Assembly: GCA_036641395.1 (NCBI GenBank)
Contig: JAVWEY010000001.1
Coordinates: 66,612-130,611 of the forward strand
Length of the DNA: 64,000 nt
Reading direction: 5' to 3'
Origin: JAVXTH01 sp036641395
GTDB lineage: Bacteria; Bacillota_I; Bacilli_A; Erysipelotrichales; Erysipelotrichaceae
Position numbers and translations under genes: made by a program. The notes under the pieces are model-generated. The model was not told the DNA's origin and did not search any database. It saw nothing but the letters and a program-made list of their open reading frames with translations. Shown here in pieces: positions 16,568 to 25,371 of the stretch. Every line of letters starts with the position of its first letter. Positions within the stretch are counted from its first letter, which is position 1.

Positions 16568-17473
16568 CTAATGATTTGTATAAGCCATTGCTAGCATTGC
16601 AGCACCAACAATACCCGGTTCTTCTAATTGTGCTTCTTTAAATTCAACACTTTGCATTCCTTGATGGATCAAAGAGCGATAATATTGTTCCATCTTATCA
16701 AAGAAAACATCTTTTCCCTTCATAACCCCTCCACCAAGAACAAAAATATCTGGATCAACTACATGGGCTATCGATGAAAACATCTGTGCTAAATCATAAG
16801 CAACACTATCACATAATAAGATTGCTTGTTCATTGCCCGCTCTAGCTAAATCAAAAACATCACCAGCATGTTTTATTTTATCATCACCAAATAATAATTT
16901 ACCTTTTCTAGTAATGGCAGTGCCACTCGCTTCATTTTCAACTGCACCAATATTTAGATAATTAACTCTTTCTCGATTTCGATCAATTACGATATTGGCA
17001 ACTTCACCTGCATGACCATTTTTTCCAGCGATTACTTTCTGATTCACAATTAATGCTCCACCAATTCCTGTAGAAACCGTCACATAATAAACAATATCTT
17101 TACCTTTACCAACACCTAAAACTGCTTCTCCCATACCTGCTACATTTACATCATTATCTACAAAAGTAGGCAATCCTAAATATTTCTCGATTGTTTCTGT
17201 AATTGGAAAGCCTTTAAACCCAACCAAATTAGTCGAAAGTATCATCTTACCATTTTTAGTATCAACAGGTCCTGGTACTCCCATACCAATTCCTAAACAT
17301 TCTTTATAGTCGGGCAATTTCTTGATCATATCACAAATCTTTTCCATGACATGACTTGTGCCCTTGCTCGTTTCCGTTGGTTCTTTAAAACTCTTTAGGA
17401 TATTACCTAATTCATCTACTTTAGCAACACGAACATTTGTACCACCTAAATCAACACCAATATAAGTTTTCAT
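16568..17473 (-). CDS. glcK: ROK-family glucokinase
   Basis: The 301-residue kinase opens with the phosphate-binding loop YIGVDLGGTNVRVAKV. Other ROK features are GMGVPGPVD, FVDNDVNVAGMGE with the catalytic Asp, VSTGIGGALIVNQKV and GHAGEVANIVID. The Cys cluster that binds zinc in many ROK proteins is absent at the position after GHAGE. It would phosphorylate free glucose, for example from the neighbouring beta-glucoside pathway. The substrate could also be another hexose. It forms a unit with the downstream aminopeptidase gene. Confidence 0.9.
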   Translation of the reverse strand: MKTYIGVDLGGTNVRVAKVDELGNILKSFKEPTETSKGTSHVMEKICDMIKKLPDYKECLGIGMGVPGPVDTKNGKMILSTNLVGFKGFPITETIEKYLGLPTFVDNDVNVAGMGEAVLGVGKGKDIVYYVTVSTGIGGALIVNQKVIAGKNGHAGEVANIVIDRNRERVNYLNIGAVENEASGTAITRKGKLLFGDDKIKHAGDVFDLARAGNEQAILLCDSVAYDLAQMFSSIAHVVDPDIFVLGGGVMKGKDVFFDKMEQYYRSLIHQGMQSVEFKEAQLEEPGIVGAAMLAMAYTNH

Positions 17474-17590
17474 AATATTCTCCTCCGTATCTTCTATTTT
17501 AACAGAAATGAAATAGATTGAAATGCTTTTTGAATAATTGATGATACTATTTATTCAACACAAAAGAATTCATTCCTTAATCGGTAATAT

Positions 17591-17610
17591 AATAATGTAA
17601 TATCATTATT
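17591..17610. promoter_or_regulatory. Dyad upstream of the PRD regulator
   Basis: AATAATG, six bases and CATTATT form a perfect 7-bp inverted repeat just before a second dyad. It could be an operator for the regulator or for the divergent glcK. Confidence 0.35.
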
Positions 17611-17618
17611 ATAAACCT

Positions 17619-17646
17619 GTACTTGATTGATAAAGTACAGTATAAT
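17619..17646 (+). promoter_or_regulatory. GTACTT/AAGTAC dyad and -10 element of the PRD regulator gene
   Basis: GTACTT (17619-17624) and AAGTAC (17633-17638) are an inverted pair spaced by eight bases, followed at once by TATAAT (17641-17646). The dyad overlaps where a -35 element would be, suggesting a bound activator or repressor. Confidence 0.5.
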
Positions 17647-17669
17647 TATTATAGAAAGTTGGTGTGAAT

Positions 17670-19523
17670 ATGCAATTTAATAAAAGACAAATTGAAATTT
17701 ATGAGTTATTATTACATAAAAATACGATTGTTACATCAACTGAATTATCCAAGGTACTCTTATTAAGTGAAAAGACGATTCGCAATGAAATAAAAAACAT
17801 GAATCAATTCGATCAAAATCCCGTCATTCTCACAAAAAAAGGCCAAGGATTTTTGATTAATAAAGATAATCTACTTGATTTAAAAAATCACGATTGTTCT
17901 TTTGATTCAATGAGTCGTCAGATTTTAATATTAAAAAAATTATTATCGGTTGATGAAATATCTTATTATGATTTAACTGATGAATTCTATATATCAACTT
18001 CAACTCTTGATAAAGATATCATTACATTAAACAATGTGATTAAGCGAAGGAATACGAATGCTCAAATAACCCGTGTTAATAATCAAGTATTTATCGCAAA
18101 GGATGAAGTAACCAGAAGACAAATTTATACCTATTTTTTAATGCAAGAAATTGAAAACTATGATTTTGACATATCAAATTACACTGATTATTTTCCTCGA
18201 ATTGATTTAAATGAGTTAAAACTACTCGTCATCAATTTTAATAAAGAAAAAGAGTTGCATTTAAAAGATTTTGAAATAATATCGCTTATTCTACATGTTG
18301 CGATTATGATAGAGAGAATATCAAAAGGTAATAAAGTACCACAATCGATAACAATCAGTGATGATTTTATCAATAGTAACTTAGCTTTACAGTTTTCAAA
18401 TGAACTAATGAAAATCGTTGATGTTTCTTTAAATGAGGCTGAACATCAATATCTAACAAGTCTTTTCTCAAATAATCTACATGTATATCCAAATAAAACA
18501 ATGATTGATTATAACAATTTTGTATCTAAAATAATTCAAGATATTAAAGTTTTATATGAAATTGATTTAAGCAATGATGAAGTGTTTAAACAAAGTTTGT
18601 TAATTCATTTAGTAAATTTAGATTCAAGAATACAAACGCAGCAATATCTAAATAATCCATTAATTGGTGATATAAAAAAACACTTCCCTTTAATTTACGA
18701 TTTATCGGTTTATATAGCTGATGCGATTCAACAATTGTTAAATATTCAATTAATTGAAGATGAAATTGGTTATCTCTCACTACATCTAATGTGTGCAGTC
18801 GATAAATTGCGTAAATTAGCACATAAAACAATTATTATTATCAATCCACTTGGAAGAGCAAGTACGACTTATATTAAAAATAAATTACTACAACTCAGTG
18901 ATTTTTGTATCGATGTAATTGATACTTATTCAATGTTTGATTTAAAACAAGTTACCAGTGATGATGCTTCTTTAATTGTTTCAACGCTACCAATCAAGGA
19001 GAAAGTTCAGATTCCCATATATGAGTGTAACATGATGTTGAATGATACTGATTTAATTCAAATTCATAATTTATTAAATCAATCAAATTACAAAAAAACA
19101 AAATGTTTCTTTTATAACTCACTCTTTTTCCCAAAGGAAACTTTTTCTAATAAAGAAGAAATAATTCATTTCCTTTGTGAAAAACTACAAGCACAAGGAT
19201 TTTGTGATGAACTTTATGAAACAAGTGTTTTAAAACGTGAAGTCATGGCACCTACAGCTTATGGAAATCAATATGCAATCCCACATCCAATCCATAAAAT
19301 TGCGAAAAAGACAGGTGTTGCAGTAATGACACTTAAGCATTCTATTCTATGGAATGGACATAAAACGAAATTAATTTTATTATTTTCTTTATCCAATCAT
19401 GAGTCAACTGAATTTTCTATATTTTATGAACAAGTAGTTAATTGTCTAAATAATCCAGAAATTATTAAAAGGCTTATAAAAGAAACAAACTATTCAAACT
19501 TTATTAAATATTTTGATAATTAA
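17670..19523 (+). CDS. PRD-domain transcriptional regulator with PTS EIIA-like domain (BglG/MtlR/CelR type)
   Basis: This 617-residue regulator has an N-terminal winged helix (KRQIEIYELLLHKNTIVTST, ELSKVLLLSEKTIRNEI) and a second HTH-like segment. Two PRD regions follow; one around HLVNLDSRIQTQQYL and EIGYLSLHLMCAVDKL carries PTS-phosphorylatable His. An EIIB-like segment (IIIINPLGRASTTYI) comes next, then a C-terminal EIIA domain whose phospho-His is in AIPHPIHK. Such proteins are turned on or off by PTS phosphorylation. It faces the beta-glucoside PTS operon and most likely controls it. The ATG at 17670 is preferred to the GTG six bases earlier, though the ribosome site is weak for both. 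Confidence 0.9.
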   Translation: MQFNKRQIEIYELLLHKNTIVTSTELSKVLLLSEKTIRNEIKNMNQFDQNPVILTKKGQGFLINKDNLLDLKNHDCSFDSMSRQILILKKLLSVDEISYYDLTDEFYISTSTLDKDIITLNNVIKRRNTNAQITRVNNQVFIAKDEVTRRQIYTYFLMQEIENYDFDISNYTDYFPRIDLNELKLLVINFNKEKELHLKDFEIISLILHVAIMIERISKGNKVPQSITISDDFINSNLALQFSNELMKIVDVSLNEAEHQYLTSLFSNNLHVYPNKTMIDYNNFVSKIIQDIKVLYEIDLSNDEVFKQSLLIHLVNLDSRIQTQQYLNNPLIGDIKKHFPLIYDLSVYIADAIQQLLNIQLIEDEIGYLSLHLMCAVDKLRKLAHKTIIIINPLGRASTTYIKNKLLQLSDFCIDVIDTYSMFDLKQVTSDDASLIVSTLPIKEKVQIPIYECNMMLNDTDLIQIHNLLNQSNYKKTKCFFYNSLFFPKETFSNKEEIIHFLCEKLQAQGFCDELYETSVLKREVMAPTAYGNQYAIPHPIHKIAKKTGVAVMTLKHSILWNGHKTKLILLFSLSNHESTEFSIFYEQVVNCLNNPEIIKRLIKETNYSNFIKYFDN

Positions 19524-19526
19524 GCA

Positions 19527-19570
19527 AAAGAAAACACATTGAGATATTTCTATCAAAATGTGCTTTTTCT
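19527..19570. terminator. Bidirectional terminator between regulator and celB
   Basis: AAAACACATT and AATGTGCTTTT pair around a loop of about 16 bases, with A-rich and T-rich flanks on both sides, between two convergent genes. Confidence 0.7.
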
Positions 19571-19572
19571 AT

Positions 19573-20877
19573 TTATTCAATTGCTGCATCATCTTCATTT
19601 TCTAAGGCAACTAAATTCTTCTCATATACCTTAAAGAATGGATAATACATAATCATATCAATTAATATCAGACCTAGAACTAAAACAATAGCACGCCAAT
19701 CCATGGTAGAAAAGAATGCACCGATTGGTGATGGCATATTCCATGATAACATGGCAAAGGTTTTACCAATTAATCCAGAACTCATACAAATGAATGCGAT
19801 TGCTCCATTTACTACTGAAGTAAATAAGAATGGTACTAAGAATAATGGATTTAACATTAGTGGAACACCAAATATAATAGGTTCACTTATTCCAAAGAAA
19901 CTAGGGATAATACCAACACGTCCTACTGTTCTTAATTGTTTAGATTTAGAACGAACTAATAGAATCGCTAGTGCAAGAACTGATCCACAACCACCAATGA
20001 CAACGAAATACACCCAGAAACTAGTTGTAAATATTGTTGGTAATGCTTGTCCTGCTGCTTGTGCTGCTGCATTAATGGATAAGTTTCCATCACGAATTGG
20101 TCCTAGTATACCAGCAAGTGCGGCATCATGAATTCCAAAGAACCAGAAGACTTGTACCATTAAAGTAATTAATACAGTAAATCCAAGTGAATCGGCTGCT
20201 TTAAACGTTGGTGCCATAACTTCATAAATTAAACCCGGTAGAGTTGTTTTAAATGCATGGAAAATACTGAATAATAATACAAATGTTCCAATAATAACAA
20301 CACCTGGTACTAAAGATGCGAATGTTTCACTTAAAGATGCAGGTACACTATCTGGTAGTTTGATTCTACCCCAGTTACGTTTTCTCATAAAATGATAAGC
20401 TTCAACTGTAAAGATACCGATTGCGATTGCTGGAAGTAATCCTTTTCCATCAATATAACTAAACTCAACACTCTTACCTGCCCAACCAAGTTCAATTGGT
20501 GACATAACTAGCATCATAAAACCACAAAGTGCTAATAAAATTGGCATAAATGGTTCAATTTTATAATGTTTTGATAAGAAATATGTAATTCCAATACAAA
20601 TATAAATAGCCATTGCACCAAGTGTTAGTGCATTAACCCAAGATAATACAAGCGCATTATCGGCAGCAAATCCTGCCCATGCTAATAAAATACCATTCGT
20701 TGTTCCCTCATTAACCGGTGCAGCATTAATTACAGCCGCAATACCACCAACAAGTGTAATTGGTAATAATGATATAAAAGCATCCCTAACTGCCTTTAAA
20801 TGACGTTGTGTACTTAATTTATTTGCAACTGGTAGAATATATTTTTCAATTTTATCATTTAATCCATTGAATGACAT
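19573..20877 (-). CDS. celB: PTS beta-glucoside/cellobiose transporter, EIIC
   Basis: The 434-residue membrane protein is the sugar-translocating EIIC subunit of the lactose/cellobiose PTS family, with about ten hydrophobic segments. Family stretches are FISLLPITLVGGIAAVINA, FWFFGIHDAALAGILGP and PSFFGISEPIIFGVPLMLNP, which hold the conserved His and Glu of the sugar site. It is the last gene of the operon, and its ATG directly abuts the EIIB stop. Together with EIIA and EIIB it would import and phosphorylate a beta-glucoside for the operon's glycosidase. Confidence 0.94.
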   Translation of the reverse strand: MSFNGLNDKIEKYILPVANKLSTQRHLKAVRDAFISLLPITLVGGIAAVINAAPVNEGTTNGILLAWAGFAADNALVLSWVNALTLGAMAIYICIGITYFLSKHYKIEPFMPILLALCGFMMLVMSPIELGWAGKSVEFSYIDGKGLLPAIAIGIFTVEAYHFMRKRNWGRIKLPDSVPASLSETFASLVPGVVIIGTFVLLFSIFHAFKTTLPGLIYEVMAPTFKAADSLGFTVLITLMVQVFWFFGIHDAALAGILGPIRDGNLSINAAAQAAGQALPTIFTTSFWVYFVVIGGCGSVLALAILLVRSKSKQLRTVGRVGIIPSFFGISEPIIFGVPLMLNPLFLVPFLFTSVVNGAIAFICMSSGLIGKTFAMLSWNMPSPIGAFFSTMDWRAIVLVLGLILIDMIMYYPFFKVYEKNLVALENEDDAAIE

Positions 20878-21173
20878 TATAAATCCTCCTTAAATATATT
20901 TTTAATATCTTGACAAACCCCTTTACCATCCATTAGACCGTATTTTACTGGAGCAATTACTTCTACTGGTATGGCTACTGCTTTTCTAATATTGGGAAGT
21001 AAATGACGAATTTGTGGCCCAACTAGAATTAAATCCGTATTTTCTAGATGATCTAAATACTCAGCTTCGCCAAAAGCAAAAACCTCATATTCTCCATTAC
21101 TTGCCTCTTGAATTTTCTTCGCAAGAATTCCGGTTGACATTCCTGCATTACAAACAAGCATGATTCGTTTCAT
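20877..21173 (-). CDS. celA: PTS lactose/cellobiose-type EIIB
   Basis: The 98-residue EIIB carries the phosphocysteine in VCNAGMSTGILAKKI at residue 8, the hallmark of this family. It passes phosphate from EIIA to the sugar bound by EIIC. The segment DLILVGPQIRHLLPNIRK is also typical. It overlaps the upstream glycosidase gene by four bases (ATGA) and the downstream EIIC gene by one base, so translation is tightly coupled. Confidence 0.93.
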   Translation of the reverse strand: MKRIMLVCNAGMSTGILAKKIQEASNGEYEVFAFGEAEYLDHLENTDLILVGPQIRHLLPNIRKAVAIPVEVIAPVKYGLMDGKGVCQDIKNIFKEDL

Positions 21174-22570
21174 AGTTTTTTTCTCCTTATTTCAGCACCA
21201 TTACTTAATGCGATTTTCTTAAACCATTTATAAGACTTTTTAGGTTTACGAACTAATTCATTTTCAAAATCAATGGCAACTAATCCATAACGTTTTTCAC
21301 ATCCGTTTTTCCAAGAATATAAATCAAATGAACTCCAAGCAAAATACCCTCTTACATCTACTCCTGCATCACTTGCATTCATAATTGCATTAATATGATC
21401 GTTCATGAATTCAATTCGATAATCATCTTGTACTTCATCAACCGTAACATCTTCATACATTCCAACTCCATTTTCAGTAACATAAATTGGAAGTTGATAC
21501 TTTTCATATGCCGTAATTAAACCTTCTTGTAATCCCTTTGGATAGATTTCCGTATCCCATTGAGTAAATTCACTATTTGGATCATAAGCTTGCTCAAACC
21601 ATCCTTTAATGATCATTTTACTCGTACCCTTGCCTTCTTTACCTTTGTTATTAACAATTAAAGTAGTTTCACCATTTGTATATGGTTTAACTAAAGTTCT
21701 TGAATAATAATTTAAGCCAAGAAAATCAACAGTGTTTTCTTTTATAACTTTAAGTTGTTCTTCTTTCATGTAAGATAAATCATGACCATCATCTTGTAAT
21801 TTTCCCAATAAATCAATTGGAATTTCACCTAGTGCAGCAGTATCTAGAACCCAGTTATTACAATAGTTATCAGCAAATCGCATTGCAATCTTTGTTTCAA
21901 TTGTTTCATCAACGCCATTCACTGGTGTATAACTATGAACAATACCAATCTTACCTTGATAATGAGCTTTTCTAAATTCTTTAATTGCTAATGCACTTGC
22001 ATACATCACATGATAACAACCTTTAATCGTAGCATCTACATCATGAATCGCTGGCGGATAATTCCCAATGAAGTAGCCATTAAAGATAAACCATCTCGGT
22101 TCATTAAAAGTTACCCAGTTTGTGATTTTAGTATGAAATGATTTGAAACATACATCGGCAAAATGAACAAAATATTTACAAGTGTCAATATTTTGCCAAC
22201 CACCAATATCTTCTAAATATTGAGGTAAATCCCAATGATATAATGTTACAAACGGTTCAATATCATATTTATGACAAGCATCTAATAGTTCATTATAAAA
22301 TTGAATTCCCTTTGGATTGATATCTCCTTCAATATTTTTAATAATACGTGGCCAAGAGATTGAAAAACGATATGCATTCTGTCCTCCTTCCTTCATCATT
22401 CTAATATCTTCATCAAATCGATGGTAATGATCGCTAGCTACATCTCCACTTTCTAAATTGTTTTCATGAAGATATCTGTCCCACATTGATTCTACCTTAT
22501 CATCAATATCCCATGCTCCTTCGCATTGATAAGATGCTGTGGCACCTCCCCACAAAAAATCTTTCATCAT
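21170..22570 (-). CDS. 6-phospho-beta-glucosidase, GH1
   Basis: This 466-residue glycoside hydrolase family 1 enzyme hydrolyses the phosphorylated sugar delivered by the PTS. The acid/base Glu is in WVTFNEPRW and the nucleophile Glu in IYVTENGVGMYED. The phosphate-recognition motif of phospho-glycosidases (Ser, six residues, Lys-x-Tyr) is present as SWKNGCEKRYGLV. That separates it from plain beta-glucosidases. It overlaps EIIA upstream and EIIB downstream by four bases each, so the order EIIA-GH1-EIIB-EIIC is a single coupled unit. Confidence 0.95.
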   Translation of the reverse strand: MMKDFLWGGATASYQCEGAWDIDDKVESMWDRYLHENNLESGDVASDHYHRFDEDIRMMKEGGQNAYRFSISWPRIIKNIEGDINPKGIQFYNELLDACHKYDIEPFVTLYHWDLPQYLEDIGGWQNIDTCKYFVHFADVCFKSFHTKITNWVTFNEPRWFIFNGYFIGNYPPAIHDVDATIKGCYHVMYASALAIKEFRKAHYQGKIGIVHSYTPVNGVDETIETKIAMRFADNYCNNWVLDTAALGEIPIDLLGKLQDDGHDLSYMKEEQLKVIKENTVDFLGLNYYSRTLVKPYTNGETTLIVNNKGKEGKGTSKMIIKGWFEQAYDPNSEFTQWDTEIYPKGLQEGLITAYEKYQLPIYVTENGVGMYEDVTVDEVQDDYRIEFMNDHINAIMNASDAGVDVRGYFAWSSFDLYSWKNGCEKRYGLVAIDFENELVRKPKKSYKWFKKIALSNGAEIRRKKL

Positions 22571-22884
22571 AATTTATCACCTAATCTTTCATAAAGAGCG
22601 ATGAATTCTTTTGTCATTTCAAACGCAATTTGTGAAGAACTAATATGACCTTCTGCATGAATCAACAATAAATCAATATTGAGTTCCTCATCATTCGCCA
22701 TCTTTCTTAACAATTGTGCATGTAATTTTTGAGCAATCAATAATTCATTTTTCGCTTCTTCAATTTTTTCATTACCTTTTACAAACTCTTTTTCTTTTAC
22801 CAATGCCAATGCTTCATATGCAAAACTTCTAGAATTACCGCTATGAAGAATTAATTGAAACGATTCTTTTTCACAATTTACCAT
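22567..22884 (-). CDS. celC: PTS lactose/cellobiose-type EIIA
   Basis: The 105-residue helical EIIA has the phospho-His region LLLIHAEGHISSSQIA near residue 76, with the N-terminal HSGNSRSFAYEALAL helix of the family. It receives phosphate from HPr and gives it to EIIB. It is the first gene of the operon; the ATG at 22884 has GGGAGG seven bases upstream. A 30-bp dyad lies about 55 bp upstream. Confidence 0.93.
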   Translation of the reverse strand: MVNCEKESFQLILHSGNSRSFAYEALALVKEKEFVKGNEKIEEAKNELLIAQKLHAQLLRKMANDEELNIDLLLIHAEGHISSSQIAFEMTKEFIALYERLGDKL

Positions 22885-22939
22885 TCATATTCCTCCCTTA
22901 TGGCTTTATTATAAATAATCCTTGTTAAAAGATAAAATA

Positions 22940-22969
22940 ATCATTTACCGCTACAAAGCGGCAAATCAT
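22940..22969. promoter_or_regulatory. 30-bp dyad upstream of the PTS operon (putative operator)
   Basis: ATCATTTACCGC and GCGGCAAATCAT are inverted repeats matching at 10 of 12 positions around six bases. It precedes the operon's likely -10 (TATAAT read on the minus strand near 22915-22910). It is a good candidate for the PRD regulator's binding site. Confidence 0.5.
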
Positions 22970-23022
22970 AAAAATAAACAAATATATTTTTATAAGCTTC
23001 ACAAAGAACTTGTATAAACAAC

Positions 23023-23045
23023 AAAAAAAGATGATTTCTCATCTT
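23023..23045 (-). terminator. Terminator of the rnf operon
   Basis: On the minus strand AAGATGA, GAAA and TCATCTT form a hairpin followed by a T-run. It lies about 70 bases after the rnfB stop. Confidence 0.8.
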
Positions 23046-23113
23046 CTTTATAGGTACTAATAATGATCGTTCCAATTGAAATAACACCTTCAATTGTAAA
23101 CTTAATTACTATT

Positions 23114-23422
23114 TTACGGTTTAACTTTTAGACAAACACCATTAGCATCTGGTGTCGTATTCAAATAATTTGAAATCGTAACCTTTGCTTCTGGTTTACT
23201 TGGTTTACACATACTTACCGTATCAACTTCCCCATCCACTAACGCTTGGGCAAGACCTGAACATCCTGCATAACCACAACCTCCACAATTATATCCAGGT
23301 AATAATTCTGTTACTTTTTCAACTCGCTCATCAATTTCTACTTTTAGAAATTTATCAGCAATACCAAGACCTAATCCAAGTAATGCTCCTAAAATAACCA
23401 TTACTACGACTGCTGTTAACAT
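23114..23422 (-). CDS. rnfB: Short RnfB-like subunit without ferredoxin domains
   Basis: The 102-residue protein has an N-terminal membrane helix (AVVVMVILGALLGLGLGIA) and one four-Cys cluster, LLPGYNCGGCGYAGCSGLA followed by SMCKP. These are the first two parts of RnfB. The usual RnfB continues with two or more ferredoxin-type [4Fe-4S] motifs; here the frame stops after GVCLKVKP and no ferredoxin motif follows. It is the last gene of the rnf operon, the usual place for rnfB. An AAAGGAAG ribosome site precedes the ATG. It would keep the membrane-proximal cluster but must get electrons some other way. Confidence 0.88.
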   Translation of the reverse strand: MLTAVVVMVILGALLGLGLGIADKFLKVEIDERVEKVTELLPGYNCGGCGYAGCSGLAQALVDGEVDTVSMCKPSKPEAKVTISNYLNTTPDANGVCLKVKP

Positions 23423-23439
23423 AGTAAACGCTTCCTTTC

Positions 23440-23604
23440 TTAGATATTATTTGATGGATGATTTCCACATGCGGTATCGTGGCATCCTTTACAATCTGCT
23501 TTTATATGTTCACACCCTGGTGGAACTGGTGTTTTATGATTTAAATAATAAAGTAAACCATAAACGCCACCTAGGCATGCAAAGAGTAAAACGGCTGCTA
23601 ACAT
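23440..23604 (-). CDS. Cys-rich membrane microprotein between rnfA and rnfB
   Basis: A 54-residue ORF starts at 23604 in a TAATG overlap with the rnfA stop and ends 17 bases before rnfB. It has one membrane helix (AAVLLFACLGGVYGLLYYL) and a Cys/His-rich tail with GCEHIKADCKGC followed by HDTACGNH. Four Cys lie in the tail. Its place and coupling argue that it is a real gene. By analogy with NqrM and with small Cys-rich FeoB partners it could help insert an iron-sulfur or iron centre into Rnf, or be an extra electron-carrying subunit. The function is inference. Confidence 0.78.
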   Translation of the reverse strand: MLAAVLLFACLGGVYGLLYYLNHKTPVPPGCEHIKADCKGCHDTACGNHPSNNI

Positions 23605-24179
23605 TATACTAAACCTGCAAGTCCGCTAAAGGCAAGTGCCATAATACCAGCTACAATTAAGGCAATTGGATTACCTTTGAATGCAAGTGGTGTATTAGCG
23701 GCATCGAGGCGTTCACGAATCGTCGAGAAGATATATAATACCAAAGTGAAACCAATTGGAATCGCAAAGGAATACGTTAACATTTCAGAGAAAGTAAATC
23801 CTTGTTTAATATTTTCTAATGCAACATTTAAGACAACACAGTTTGTTGTGATAAGTGGTAAATAAACACCTAGTGCTTTATATAAAGAAGGCGATGTTTT
23901 CTTAATTACCATTTCCGTAAACTGTACTAAAGCAGCAATGACTAAAATAAAAGTTAATAAATCCATATATTCAATATGAAAACGAACTAATATTTGATAA
24001 TAAATAACATAAGTCGCTATCGATGCAACTACGACTACAAAGGTAACCGCAGCACCCATTCCAACAGCACTACTAGATTTCTTTGAAACTCCCATGAAGG
24101 GACACATGCCTAAAAATTGATTTAAGATAACATTATTAATCAATACGGCTGTGATAAACATCGTAAATAAATGTTCCAT
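23604..24179 (-). CDS. rnfA: Rnf complex subunit A
   Basis: The 191-residue membrane protein has six hydrophobic segments and the RnfA-typical NNVILNQFLGMCPFMGVSK near the N-terminus and LITTNCVVLNVAL near residue 110. RnfA and RnfE form a pseudo-symmetric pair that holds an iron centre within the membrane. The paired Cys in LGMCPF and TTNCVV match that role. It overlaps rnfE upstream and the microprotein downstream by one base each. Confidence 0.96.
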   Translation of the reverse strand: MEHLFTMFITAVLINNVILNQFLGMCPFMGVSKKSSSAVGMGAAVTFVVVVASIATYVIYYQILVRFHIEYMDLLTFILVIAALVQFTEMVIKKTSPSLYKALGVYLPLITTNCVVLNVALENIKQGFTFSEMLTYSFAIPIGFTLVLYIFSTIRERLDAANTPLAFKGNPIALIVAGIMALAFSGLAGLV

Positions 24180-24847
24180 TATTTAGCCTCCTTCACTTGT
24201 TTTTGAGCGGCTTTTTCTTTGGCAGCAAGTGAATTTTTATAAGCTGCAAGTCCTCCCGCAATTAATGCGAACGTAAAGAAAGCACCAAGTGGTTGTGAGA
24301 ATACCGGAATAATATAATCGGTTGGGATAATTTTGATTGAAAAGATCATTTGTTCAATATTAAATGGATTCGCAAAACTTAAGATTCCAGTACTTAAAAT
24401 TTGTCGAATGATAGCAATTGCAGTTACCGCAAATGTATAACCAAGTCCCATTCCTAATCCATCTAATGCGGAATCAAAAATTGAGTTCTTACTTGCAAAG
24501 GCTTCTGCTCTTCCTAAAATAATACAGTTAACTACAATCAAAGGAATAAAAACACCAAGGGCTGTATCTAAACTAGGTGTATAAGCCTTAATCAACATCT
24601 GAATTACTTTTACTAATGCCGCAATGATAACAATATAAACAGGAATACGTATTTCATTCGGTGTAATATTACGAATTGCAGATATCATTACATTTGATAG
24701 AATCAAAACAACGATAACGGCAACTCCCATACCAATTGCATTATTTAAAGTAGTTGAAATAGCTAATGTTGAACAAAGACCAAGATAAAGTGAGAATACC
24801 GGATTTTCACGAATGAAACCGGCTGTGAAATTTTTCATACGGTTCAT
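24179..24847 (-). CDS. rnfE: Rnf complex subunit E
   Basis: The 222-residue membrane protein is homologous to RnfA. RNPVF-type start (FIRENPVFSLYLGLCSTLAI) and FIPLIVVNCIILGRAEAFA hold the conserved Cys and the NC-x(4)-RAEAFA signature. It ends in a Lys-rich cytoplasmic tail (AKEKAAQKQVKEAK). The start at 24847 has GGAGGGG upstream. It sits between rnfG and rnfA in the standard order. Confidence 0.96.
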   Translation of the reverse strand: MNRMKNFTAGFIRENPVFSLYLGLCSTLAISTTLNNAIGMGVAVIVVLILSNVMISAIRNITPNEIRIPVYIVIIAALVKVIQMLIKAYTPSLDTALGVFIPLIVVNCIILGRAEAFASKNSIFDSALDGLGMGLGYTFAVTAIAIIRQILSTGILSFANPFNIEQMIFSIKIIPTDYIIPVFSQPLGAFFTFALIAGGLAAYKNSLAAKEKAAQKQVKEAK

Positions 24848-24859
24848 GTCTTTCCCCTC

Positions 24860-25360
24860 CTATTTCAAGTTCTGCGAATAATAAGTCGCAGCTTCATGGA
24901 TTCCATCAACAATCGGTTTTGAAGAAATGGTTGCTCCTGAAATCACATCCAGTTTATCTTCTGCTTTTTTATCTAATAAAGAATCTTTAAATTCTGAATC
25001 GCCAACTTTAGATCCAATTCCTGAAGTATCACCATTAGATTCAACCACAAAGTTTACAATTTTTTTATCAGAATCAAGAGCAACTAAGAATACCGTACCA
25101 TCTTTATAACCAGTAACTCTCATCTTAAAGATATATAAGTCACCAGTCTTAAATATCTTTTCAATTGTTTTTGACTTTTTAACTTCAACTGGTGTGAAGT
25201 CATTTACATCTGGAAACATTTTTTCTAAATTTGCTTTTTCCGCAATCATTGCATTCTTATTAATAATTGGTAAAGTTAACTCATTTGCATAAGCTAAAGC
25301 TCCTCCTGCAATTGCTGAAATTAAAGCTAAGAAAATTGTTAAATGAAGTATTTTTTTCAT
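24860..25360 (-). CDS. rnfG: Rnf complex subunit G, FMN-binding
   Basis: The 166-residue protein has one N-terminal membrane helix followed by an extracytoplasmic FMN-binding domain. The flavinylation motif is DVISGATISSKPIVDGI near residue 140, where ApbE attaches FMN through phosphoester to the Thr. GDTSGIGSKVGDSEF is also typical of the fold. The start has TAGGAGGCG upstream. It lies between rnfD and rnfE. Confidence 0.95.
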   Translation of the reverse strand: MKKILHLTIFLALISAIAGGALAYANELTLPIINKNAMIAEKANLEKMFPDVNDFTPVEVKKSKTIEKIFKTGDLYIFKMRVTGYKDGTVFLVALDSDKKIVNFVVESNGDTSGIGSKVGDSEFKDSLLDKKAEDKLDVISGATISSKPIVDGIHEAATYYSQNLK

Positions 25361-25371
25361 AACATCGCCTC

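Noticed and set aside
17619..17638. BglG-type antiterminator (RAT) hairpin
   Set aside because: The dyad lies upstream of the -10, so it is not transcribed, and its sequence does not resemble RAT.
23114..23422. Frameshifted remainder of rnfB downstream
   Set aside because: I read the three frames after the stop; no ferredoxin CxxCxxC motif appears before the terminator, so the gene is simply short.
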